Part shown: piece after piece, positions 15,935 to 23,365 of the stretch | Layout of the letters: every line of letters begins with the position of its first letter | How positions within the stretch are numbered: position 1 is the stretch's first letter | Assembly (NCBI GenBank): GCA_012522765.1 | Contig: JAAYJW010000139.1 | Location: 1-41,051 of the forward strand | DNA from: a candidate division WS1 bacterium | Lineage (GTDB): Bacteria > Armatimonadota > Zipacnadia > Zipacnadales > UBA5352 | Length of the DNA: 41,051 nt | Direction of reading: 5' to 3' | The notes under the pieces: model-generated | What the model saw: the letters and a program-made list of their open reading frames with translations, nothing else | Databases searched by the model: none | What the model was told of the DNA's origin: nothing | Program-made: the position numbers and the translations under genes

Positions 15935-16822
15935 CTACTGCACCGCCATCGCGAGCAGATCCATCGCCTCTTCGGCTGGCGACCACTTCACGTGCCCGTC
16001 AGCGTAGAGCACGTTGATGCCGCCGTTATGTACGCCCTCAGGCGGCACGTCATCCGCACCCCCAACCGGCGCTTCGCCGCCGACGTTACTTTCAAATGCG
16101 AGCACGGTCTGCGGCGAGGCCTCAAGCGCGTTGATGTCCATGCCCACGATCTTCTCATTGAGCGCATAGCCGACGGGCAGGTGCTCTCGCGACGGGCAGA
16201 CGAAGACCTTTGCGTTGTTGATGTAGGGCATCACCTCCGCCACCCAGTTCTCCTCCGGCAGCAGGCCCTCGCGATCCTGTAAGTACATCATGAACGCGAG
16301 GCCAAGCTGCTTGAGGTTGCTCATGCAGGCGCTCTGCTGAGCATCCTCGCGAGCCCCCGCTATCATCGGCGCCAGCAGCGAGAAGATCGGGCTGTCCCCG
16401 ATGCGCTGGGGCCGGGCGTACTTCAGCCGCGACTTGATCTCCATCGTGGTCATGTCGATGACGTAGAGCGTCCCGTCCTCGACGATCAGCAGTTCCTCAC
16501 CACGGTCGATGACGGCCGGCGGGGCCGATTGCCCTTGCGGCTGCCGCATCATCATGAGGGGGAGCATCTCGTTGCCGCCATGCTCGGCCATCATCATCAT
16601 GAGCACGATCTGCGACGGGTCCATGCCCGACTCGCTCAGCAGCGTGAGAAAGAGCGCGCCCTCGTGGTCAATGCCCATCTCCACGAGCCTGTCCACGCGC
16701 GCCTGGACCTGCTGCTCGGCGGCTATCCGGTCGAGGTCCACCTGTGCCTCCACGTCCGGTTGAGCGCAGAGTGGAGATACAGCCAGCGCCACTACCAGCG
16801 TGACAATGACCGCGCGTAGCAT
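15935..16822 (-). CDS. Secreted protein with pilin-like H-X9-DG C-terminal domain
   Basis: The 295-residue protein has a classical signal peptide (MLRAVIVTLVVALAVSPLCAQ), not a prepilin leader. Residues about 22-110 are helical and Met-rich (runs such as LMMMMAEHGG and MLPLMMM). A short beta segment (LLIVEDGTLYVIDMTTMEIKS) follows, then about 155-285 match the globular part of H-X9-DG pseudopilins: AREDAQQSACMSNLKQLGLA, VFVCPS and HNGGINVLYADGHVKW. The prepilin N-terminal helix is thus replaced by an unrelated secreted domain. The start has GGAGG eight bases upstream. It is the last gene of the leftward cluster, 67 bases after the CPBP protease gene. Function unknown; it may bind or mimic the secretion pseudopilus. 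Confidence 0.75.
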   Translation of the reverse strand: MLRAVIVTLVVALAVSPLCAQPDVEAQVDLDRIAAEQQVQARVDRLVEMGIDHEGALFLTLLSESGMDPSQIVLMMMMAEHGGNEMLPLMMMRQPQGQSAPPAVIDRGEELLIVEDGTLYVIDMTTMEIKSRLKYARPQRIGDSPIFSLLAPMIAGAREDAQQSACMSNLKQLGLAFMMYLQDREGLLPEENWVAEVMPYINNAKVFVCPSREHLPVGYALNEKIVGMDINALEASPQTVLAFESNVGGEAPVGGADDVPPEGVHNGGINVLYADGHVKWSPAEEAMDLLAMAVQ

Positions 16823-16889
16823 GACGAACGCCTCCAGTCTTTCGCTTCCGCCTGGTGGAGCAACGGCGTCGGCATCGTGACAGGGCCCG

Positions 16890-17798
16890 TCAAACCATCT
16901 CGTCGCCGGGCTCCTGAAGATCCTCGTATCGCACGGGCGGCCTCAGCGCCAGCACAACAAGCACGAGCGGCACCATCGCCACGATCCCGGCATAGCCCAG
17001 CGGCAGGATCTCGATCGCCTCACCGCCCCGCATCGCCAGGAGTGTGATGCCCGCAGCCGCGTTGAACGTCCCATGCGCCACCGCCGCGGCGATGACCGTC
17101 TGTGCGCGCAGCGCGAGCCACGACATCAGGATGCCCAGCGGGATGCAGGCGGCGATCATCACGAGCACGCCGAGGCGCGGATGCTCGGGGAAGTTGTGCC
17201 CCTGCAGGATCAGCGGCGCATGCCACAGCCCCCAGACGAATCCGATCAGCATCGAGGCGCGCGCGAAACCAAGCGGCGCAAGCTCCTGCTGGAGCAACCC
17301 GCGCCAGCCAAGCTCCTCGCCGAACGCAAAGAGGCCGTTGATCGTGAAGCCCGCGATGGGCGCGCTGAGCAGAGCGAGTAGCAGAGGGTTGACCGGCAGT
17401 GTTTCCCACGCGCTGCGCATCTGCTCCGCGGTCTGCGGGCCAGCTATCCGCTCCATGCGCTCGATCCCTCCCGCGCCGGAGGGGTCGTACTGCGCGAAGC
17501 CGAGCAACACCGCTACGGCGATCGTCATCACCGCCAGCAGCATCGGCGCCAGCGGGGCCAGCGCGAGGTACCAGTTGCGCGGCACGCGCACACCGTAACT
17601 CGCGAGCGGCACCTCCCAGCGCCGCGCCAGCACAATCGCCACCGCCGCCGGGACGACCATGTATGCCATCGCCACGGCGGTCGCCACCGGGCCGGGCAGT
17701 GGTGCGCCCGAGAGCCACAGCCCTCCCGCGATCGCCCAGTCAATCGCGTAGGTGATGCCGAGGAAGGTCAGGACGCGCCGCCAGTTGACGCCCTTCAT
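16890..17798 (-). CDS. CPBP-family intramembrane metalloprotease, active-site motifs intact
   Basis: The 302-residue protein has about eight membrane helices. All three CPBP (ABI/Rce1-like) motifs are present: Glu 161-Glu 162 with Arg 166 (EELGWRG), His 193 in WGLWHAP, and His 242 with Asn 246 (AHGTFNA). These glutamic or metal-dependent intramembrane proteases cleave prenylated proteins in eukaryotes and handle peptides, bacteriocin immunity or membrane proteins in bacteria. ATG 17798 was chosen because it forms an ATGA overlap with the preceding CPBP-like gene; the frame is open for 31 more codons upstream inside that gene. Substrate unknown. Confidence 0.88.
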   Translation of the reverse strand: MKGVNWRRVLTFLGITYAIDWAIAGGLWLSGAPLPGPVATAVAMAYMVVPAAVAIVLARRWEVPLASYGVRVPRNWYLALAPLAPMLLAVMTIAVAVLLGFAQYDPSGAGGIERMERIAGPQTAEQMRSAWETLPVNPLLLALLSAPIAGFTINGLFAFGEELGWRGLLQQELAPLGFARASMLIGFVWGLWHAPLILQGHNFPEHPRLGVLVMIAACIPLGILMSWLALRAQTVIAAAVAHGTFNAAAGITLLAMRGGEAIEILPLGYAGIVAMVPLVLVVLALRPPVRYEDLQEPGDEMV

Positions 17799-18727
17799 TG
17801 CTCTGCCCGCCCGCCCTCCGAACTCTGAGCAGTCTTCGGCTGCCAGATGATCGCCGCTGCCGCCAGCAGACCCACCGCGGCCATGCCGCATAACTCAAGC
17901 TGCAGGTGCGAACCGCCCGCGGTCGCGAGCGCCGGAATCTCGCTCATCGCCGACACCGTCACCGCCAGCACCCCCGCGGGGAGGATCGAGTCGGTCTGTA
18001 TGCGCGCCCACGCGAGCGGTATCCCCAGCAGGGCATACGAGATCAGCGTTACCGCCCAGATGCCCGAGCCATGAACGCCCGCAGAGCCAACCAGCAGTTC
18101 GTGCGGCAGCCACCACGCCGCGGCAACTGCGCCCGCCGTGAGGCTCGCGATAGCGAAGCGGTGACCCGAGAGCCCTGTCAGCAGCAGTCCCCGCCACGGC
18201 AGTTCGATGATCGGCGCGAAGAGCAGCCCGAGGATTAGCCCGCCGAGCAGCCTGACTCCGATCTTCCTCGAAAGAACCGCACCCTCGTCCTCAAGCTGTA
18301 GCTTCAGCTCCAGCGCCTCGATGCGCTGCTCCTCCGCCAGCCGCTGCACCTCGCCCATGCCCGAGGGCTCGAACTCGCTGATGCCGAGGATGACAGGGAG
18401 CGCGGTCGCCAGCAATGCAAGCCCGAGCGCCACCAGTGGCGCGATCAGCAGCGGTGTCAGGCCCGGCCACCGCAGGCCCCACCTGCGAAGCGGCGTGCGC
18501 GTGGAGCGGGCGACGGTGAATGCCATGATGGCAGGGAGGAGGAAGAACAGGACGCTGAGGATGATGGCGGCTGGCGTGGTTTCAATGCGCGCGCTGTACT
18601 CAACCGGCACGCTCATCGGCCCGGTGATTGTGCGCAGCAGCGCCGCGAGACCCCAGCCGATCCCGAAGGTCCACGTGATGAAGCGCCACGCCGCTGAATC
18701 GCCGCCCCCGCGATGTTCCCCGCTCAT
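17795..18727 (-). CDS. CPBP-like membrane protein with degenerate active site
   Basis: The 310-residue protein has about eight membrane helices and overall similarity to the CPBP protein encoded after it. The first motif reads IELPWRG (Ile 174, Glu 175, Arg 179), so the first catalytic Glu is lost. The second keeps His 209 (WWLPHE). The third region (AGVLAVTVSA) has neither the His nor the Asn. This suggests a non-catalytic partner, perhaps a heterodimer subunit of the intact protease, whose gene overlaps this one by ATGA. An acidic loop at about 115-150 is long for the family. It starts six bases after the stop of the upstream LamG-toroid gene. Confidence 0.75.
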   Translation of the reverse strand: MSGEHRGGGDSAAWRFITWTFGIGWGLAALLRTITGPMSVPVEYSARIETTPAAIILSVLFFLLPAIMAFTVARSTRTPLRRWGLRWPGLTPLLIAPLVALGLALLATALPVILGISEFEPSGMGEVQRLAEEQRIEALELKLQLEDEGAVLSRKIGVRLLGGLILGLLFAPIIELPWRGLLLTGLSGHRFAIASLTAGAVAAAWWLPHELLVGSAGVHGSGIWAVTLISYALLGIPLAWARIQTDSILPAGVLAVTVSAMSEIPALATAGGSHLQLELCGMAAVGLLAAAAIIWQPKTAQSSEGGRAEQ

Positions 18728-18733
18728 CTCAGA

Positions 18734-20953
18734 TCACAGGCCCTCCGGCACCGGCAGTGCCGCATTCCAGTGCATCTGCGACATCTCAAGCCGGCGCAGC
18801 ATCGGCTCATCAATCGGCACATCACCGCGCGCGGCACGAGCCTTCATCAGCAACTCCAGCAGCCTCACGCACTGGTGCGGGTGAAGCGTCATGGCCCGAC
18901 CGGACTGCGCCCTGGACAGGAACATGCCGGCTTCTTCATCGAAGCCCTGGCTCGGGTTCGCCAGGAACCACTCCGCCAGCCCCGAAGCCTGTGACTCAAC
19001 GTACCGCGCCAGTCCGTCCCGCGTCGGCGGCTCGGTGATCTTTCCCCACGGCTGGCTGACGGCGCTCGTGACGGTGCCGCGGAGCAGGTCCGGTCGGCCG
19101 ACCGTGCTCGTCTGCGGCGTTCTCCCGCTCACTCGGGCGAACTCCTCCACCTGCGCGGGATCGTCGAGGTAGTATATCTTGCGCTCCCACATCTGAATCG
19201 GCCGCCCGGTCTCCACCTCGTAGTCCCACCACCACTGTCCGGGTTGCGCCTCATTTGCCTCAAGCCACGCGATAACGCGGTTCAGCGGGTCGAGGTAGCG
19301 CTCGTCGCGCGTCTCCCAGTAAGCCGCCGCAAGCCCCGGAGCCGCCCACCGCGAGCCGTAGATTGACACCGAAGCAGGCTCGAAGTGCCGCGCGGGGATC
19401 GGCTGGTTCTGCGCGTCATACTGCGCCGCCCAACCGACCACCTTCCCGTTGTCGATCATCACGTCAACCAGCCAGTCGGCGCCGCGCAATGCCGCCTCGC
19501 GATACTCCGCCTTTCCCGTCAGGCGCGCCATGTGAAGCAGCGCCTCGATCGGGCCGGATGTGCCGTAGTCGTTGACCTCGCCGCCACCGGGAGTGCGCTG
19601 AGCCGTCAGGCCGATGCCCTGCTCCGCATCGTAGATGTAGGACCAGCTTCCGTTGTCATTCTGCGCGCTGGCGAGGAAATCCGCCGACCGCATGCCCGCT
19701 TCGAGATACTCCGCCTTCCCGGTCAGCCGGTGCAGGTACATCATCAGCATCATCGGCCCGGTCTGTGCGTGGTCCTGCAGGAGGATCATGTCGCGCGTCG
19801 GCACATACTCGTCGTTCTCATAGACGTAGGAGTGCTGCCACCAGCCGCCGTCGGACTGCAGGCGCAGGTACATCTGCCCGGTGCGCTCGGCGGCCTGCAG
19901 GTAACGCTCATCACCAAGCGCCTCGTACCCCCACGCGAGGAAGAGACCGCCGAAGGCGGTGTTCCCGTCCTTGCTGCCGAGGAAGTAGCCGTCAGTCTCA
20001 GGCAGGCGAGACTTCTGCCCCATGACCGTCATCAGCGACGGCCATGCGACCGCGAGATTCCAGCCGCCACTGCCCGCAATCTCCTGCGCCCGGATCAGCG
20101 CCTCGAGATGGCGGCGGCAGATGCACTCGAACTGCGCAAGCAGTTCGTCATCAGTGAAGATGGTCGGCTCTGCACACAGAACCGGCGGCTCAGGCGGTTC
20201 AGTCGCGAAGCGGATTCCGTTCTCCTGACTCGCCGCCCACTCCTCGAAAGCTCCGTCAGTCACGGAGATTGAGTCCACGGCGGCGCCCAGTGGCTCCTGT
20301 TCGAAGGGTGAGCTAACGCCGGTATTGCCGATGACCAGCATGTGATACGGCCACGGCTCAGTCAGTTGCGCAGGGATCGCAGCCTCCTGCACATCACCGG
20401 CGGCCAGCGTAACTGTGCGCTCCGCCCAATCCCATGCTACCGCCACCACGCTCTCTCCGCCGCGTAGGCCCGACACATCAACTGAGATCAGAGGCTCTAC
20501 CTCGGCGAAGCTCAGAAAGACGCCGCCGCCGGTGTGCGCGACGAGATCGAGCGTGTTGCGCCCGGTCTTGTGCAGCGACAGAGCAAGGCCGGTCGTCTCC
20601 CATCGCTCCGGCTGCGCGAAGATGCCCGTGACACTGCGGGAAAGCGCGAAAAGGCAGTGGCGCTTGCCATCGCGCCAGAAGTCGTCTGCGGCATCTATCC
20701 GCAGGGACAGCGTCCCGCGCTGATGAGGGACATTCTCCGTGGCATCCCACGCGAGGTAGCCATCGGTGCTGGTGATGCGCAGAGCACCATCGCTCACTTC
20801 CCAGCCGCTGCCGAGCGGGAACGGATTACCGGCCGCTATGTCAGCCCACTGGCGGGCTCCGTCGAAGGGAACGTAGAATGTCTCCGTCTCAAGCGCGGCC
20901 GCCGGTGAGAGCGCGACGGCAATGATGACCAGCAGCGCTGCCGCGTGCTTCAT
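18734..20953 (-). CDS. Secreted LamG-like plus alpha/alpha-toroid protein, paralogue 1
   Basis: The 739-residue protein has a signal peptide (about residues 1-20, ending PAAALE). A concanavalin/LamG-like domain follows (about 25-225; GLALSLHKTGRNTLDLVAHTGG), then an alpha/alpha-barrel domain (about 255-610) and a conserved helical tail (LLELLMKARAARGD). Toroid repeats such as ALGDERYLQAAERTGQMYLRLQ and AEYREAALRGADWLVD resemble pectate-lyase PL10 and unsaturated-glucuronyl-hydrolase-like enzymes. Motifs shared with paralogues 2 and 3 are NDYGTSGP (about 459), QYDA..QP..ARHFEP and WWWDYEVETGRPI (about 573); the Asp, Glu and His residues there are candidate active-site residues. Start ATG 20953 overlaps the stop of the 36-residue gene (ATGA) and has GGGAG upstream. 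Lyase versus hydrolase is undecided. Confidence 0.8.
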   Translation of the reverse strand: MKHAAALLVIIAVALSPAAALETETFYVPFDGARQWADIAAGNPFPLGSGWEVSDGALRITSTDGYLAWDATENVPHQRGTLSLRIDAADDFWRDGKRHCLFALSRSVTGIFAQPERWETTGLALSLHKTGRNTLDLVAHTGGGVFLSFAEVEPLISVDVSGLRGGESVVAVAWDWAERTVTLAAGDVQEAAIPAQLTEPWPYHMLVIGNTGVSSPFEQEPLGAAVDSISVTDGAFEEWAASQENGIRFATEPPEPPVLCAEPTIFTDDELLAQFECICRRHLEALIRAQEIAGSGGWNLAVAWPSLMTVMGQKSRLPETDGYFLGSKDGNTAFGGLFLAWGYEALGDERYLQAAERTGQMYLRLQSDGGWWQHSYVYENDEYVPTRDMILLQDHAQTGPMMLMMYLHRLTGKAEYLEAGMRSADFLASAQNDNGSWSYIYDAEQGIGLTAQRTPGGGEVNDYGTSGPIEALLHMARLTGKAEYREAALRGADWLVDVMIDNGKVVGWAAQYDAQNQPIPARHFEPASVSIYGSRWAAPGLAAAYWETRDERYLDPLNRVIAWLEANEAQPGQWWWDYEVETGRPIQMWERKIYYLDDPAQVEEFARVSGRTPQTSTVGRPDLLRGTVTSAVSQPWGKITEPPTRDGLARYVESQASGLAEWFLANPSQGFDEEAGMFLSRAQSGRAMTLHPHQCVRLLELLMKARAARGDVPIDEPMLRRLEMSQMHWNAALPVPEGL

Positions 20954-21060
20954 CGTTCGCACTCCCGCCGGGCCTTGAGCCAGTCGCGGATCAGCAGGCC
21001 GACGATCGTCAGGATCAGCGCCGACATGCTCACGATGGTCAGAATCGTGCCGGTTTCCAT
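20950..21060 (-). CDS. 36-residue single-helix membrane microprotein
   Basis: The sequence METGTILTIVSMSALILTIV followed by GLLIRDWLKARRECER has one hydrophobic helix (about residues 5-24) and a strongly basic cytoplasmic end, so an N-out/C-in bitopic orientation is likely. A GAGGTGA site lies about six bases before ATG 21060. The gene begins 15 bases after the stop of paralogue 2, and its TGA overlaps the ATG of paralogue 1 (ATGA). Spacing, ribosome site and overlap together argue for a translated gene. It has no recognised family. It may couple translation or assist membrane targeting of the secreted neighbours. Confidence 0.7.
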   Translation of the reverse strand: METGTILTIVSMSALILTIVGLLIRDWLKARRECER

Positions 21061-21075
21061 CCATTCACCTCATGC

Positions 21076-23331
21076 TCACTGCGTCTGGTCCCACGCTGGC
21101 TTGATCTTGTGCCAGCCGACGAATGCCTCGGTTCGCCGAAGTGCCGGGTCGTCCGCAGCGATGTCGCCACGCGCGGCGCGCGCCCGCATCAGTACGTCAA
21201 GGAAGCGCACGATCTGATGGCGCACCAGAGAGACCGCCTCGCCCGCCGTTGATTGATGCGTGAACAGGCCAGCCTGCTCGTTGAGAGGCTGAGTCGCGCT
21301 GCCGACATAGTAGTCAATGTAATGCGGCGCCTGCTGCTCGACGTATGCGCGCAGTTGATCGGCGGTCTGCGTGTCCATCAGGCTACCCTCAGGATTCGCC
21401 GCCACCTTCTCAGTCTCATTCCGAAGCTGTGCGACCTGCACGGAGTCCGTCGGCTTCGGCGCAGGCTGGCCGGAGGCATCTATGTATGCCTGCAACTGCG
21501 CGGGATCGTCGATGAAGAAGATCTCGCGCTGATACATCTCGATCGGCCGCCCCGTCTCGATGTCGTAGTCCCACCACCAGCCGCTCTGCTCTGTCTCGTT
21601 GGCCTCGTACCACGCGAGCACCTTCCACAGCGGCTCGAGATAGCTCGTATCGCCGGTTGCCCGCACGGCGGCATAAAGGCCTCTTGCGACCCATCGCGCT
21701 GCATACTGCGTCATCGCCGCCGGCTCATGATGGCGTGCGGCGGAGGGGTTCCCCTCCGCATCATACTGCCCCGCCCAACCAACCACGTGCTCGCTCTCGA
21801 TGAACGCGTCAACCAGCCAGTCGGCTCCACGCAGCGCCGCCTCACGGTAGCGCTCCTCGCCGGTAAGCTGGTGCATCCACAGCAGCGCTTCGATCGGCCC
21901 CGACGTGCCGTAGTCATTGACCTCCGCGCCGCCTACCTCGCGCATCGCGCTGACGCCGGCCTGCCGCTGAGGGTCCCAGTGGTGCGGCCAGCTACCGTTC
22001 GGGTTCTGCACCTTCAGCAGGAAGTCCGCGTTGCGCTTTGCCGCCTCGTCATAGCGCTCATCGCCGGTGATGTGATGCAGATACATCATAAGCTGCATCG
22101 GCCCGGTCTGCACGTGGTCCTGTATCAGCGCCGTCGGCGCGTCGGGCACATACTCCCCGTCCTCGTACCAGTAACCGTGACACCACCAGCCATCCTCGTG
22201 CTGCGCCTGCAGGTACATGTCAGCGGTGCGCATGGCCGCCTGCAGGTAGCGCTCGTCGCCCAGCGATTCGTAGCCGAATGCCAGCAGGAGCGCCGCAAAC
22301 GCCGTGTTCCCGTCCTTCGAGCACTGCACGAAAGTCTCCGGCGCGGGAAGCCGCGTCTTCGCGTTCGTGCCCATCAGCGACGGCCAGTTGATAGTAAGAT
22401 CCCAGCCGCCGACGTTCTGCGTAGCCACCAGCATCTCCAGGTGGTTTCGCGCCAGCCACTCAAGCCGCCCGGGCTGCTCGTCATCGGAAAAGAGTGTCGC
22501 TTCCGTGCCGAACGAGGGCAGTCCGGGCCGTGCGATTGTGAGCGGATTTGCGGCGGCCATCACCTGCTCGGCCTCGGGCCACGGGAGGGCCACGATCGCG
22601 ATCTCATCAAGCTGCCCGTTCAGTGGCTCCTGCGCGTTCGCAAGATAGTTCTCCGTGTTGCCGAATGTGGCCGCGAGATACGGCCATGGCTCCTGCAGCG
22701 CCTCAGGGATCTGCCCCTCATGCGCCTCGCCATCCACGACCAGCCACAGTTTGCGCTCCGGCCAGTGCCATGAGAACGCGAGGTGGTGCCAGTCGGTGGG
22801 GTAGAGGCCCGAGGCATCAACGCTGATGACCGGCACTGGCTCGCTGCCGCGCATCCAGTGATCGCCACCGATGTGCGCGATCAGGTCCAGCGTGTTGGCC
22901 TCGGTCTTGCGCAGCGACAGCGCCAGTCCGGCCTGTGCCTGCCGGTCGGGATCGGCGTACATGCCGGCAAGGGTCCGCGGGAGAGAAGCGATCGCGTGAA
23001 GCTTTCCGTCGGCGAAGATGTTCGCGTCACCCGAACGGACCATCAACGAGACGGTGGCCGATTCGACCGGCAAATTCGCGGTGCCTTCGTAGACGATGTT
23101 GCCATTGCGGGAGGTGTTAGCCCAGGCGCCATCTTCCAGCGAGTAGTCAACGCCGATCGGCCACGGGTTGCCTGCGGCCTTCCATGCAGCAGCGGGCCCA
23201 TCAAAGTCCGCGTAAAGCGTGACCGCATCATGACCGGCCCACTCTGCGCCGCAGGTTGGGGCGGCGTGGAGTTGTGTGGCAATAGCAAGCATCGTAAAAG
23301 CGGCCAATCCGGCCGCAGAAATCAGTCGCAT
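21076..23331 (-). CDS. Secreted LamG-like plus alpha/alpha-toroid protein, paralogue 2
   Basis: The protein has 751 residues from ATG 23331, preferred because AAAAGGA lies eight bases upstream and a signal peptide (MRLISAAGLAAFTMLAIATQ ending LHAAP) follows. In-frame ATGs at 23352 and 23361 are alternatives. The domain order matches paralogue 1: LamG-like (about 30-240; GLALSLRKTEANTLDLIAHIGG), toroid (about 265-620; GDERYLQAAMRTADMYLQAQ), and a tail with VLMRARAARGDIAADDP. The shared motifs NDYGTSGP (about 470) and WWWDYDIETGRPI (about 584) are intact. Paralogues 2 and 3 look closer to each other than to 1. Likely extracellular or periplasmic polysaccharide lyase or hydrolase. Confidence 0.8.
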   Translation of the reverse strand: MRLISAAGLAAFTMLAIATQLHAAPTCGAEWAGHDAVTLYADFDGPAAAWKAAGNPWPIGVDYSLEDGAWANTSRNGNIVYEGTANLPVESATVSLMVRSGDANIFADGKLHAIASLPRTLAGMYADPDRQAQAGLALSLRKTEANTLDLIAHIGGDHWMRGSEPVPVISVDASGLYPTDWHHLAFSWHWPERKLWLVVDGEAHEGQIPEALQEPWPYLAATFGNTENYLANAQEPLNGQLDEIAIVALPWPEAEQVMAAANPLTIARPGLPSFGTEATLFSDDEQPGRLEWLARNHLEMLVATQNVGGWDLTINWPSLMGTNAKTRLPAPETFVQCSKDGNTAFAALLLAFGYESLGDERYLQAAMRTADMYLQAQHEDGWWCHGYWYEDGEYVPDAPTALIQDHVQTGPMQLMMYLHHITGDERYDEAAKRNADFLLKVQNPNGSWPHHWDPQRQAGVSAMREVGGAEVNDYGTSGPIEALLWMHQLTGEERYREAALRGADWLVDAFIESEHVVGWAGQYDAEGNPSAARHHEPAAMTQYAARWVARGLYAAVRATGDTSYLEPLWKVLAWYEANETEQSGWWWDYDIETGRPIEMYQREIFFIDDPAQLQAYIDASGQPAPKPTDSVQVAQLRNETEKVAANPEGSLMDTQTADQLRAYVEQQAPHYIDYYVGSATQPLNEQAGLFTHQSTAGEAVSLVRHQIVRFLDVLMRARAARGDIAADDPALRRTEAFVGWHKIKPAWDQTQ

Positions 23332-23365
23332 GCAGATCGTCCTTTTCTTCATTATGCGCATCGGG

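Noticed and set aside
15681-15986. Minus-strand 101-codon frame across the triple hairpin array
   Set aside because: Its peptide merely translates the palindromes and overlaps the end of a real gene; it has no ribosome site.
21253-22773. 506-codon plus-strand open frame over toroid paralogue 2
   Set aside because: It is the mirror of a conserved gene with signal peptide and motifs; no ribosome site or domain.
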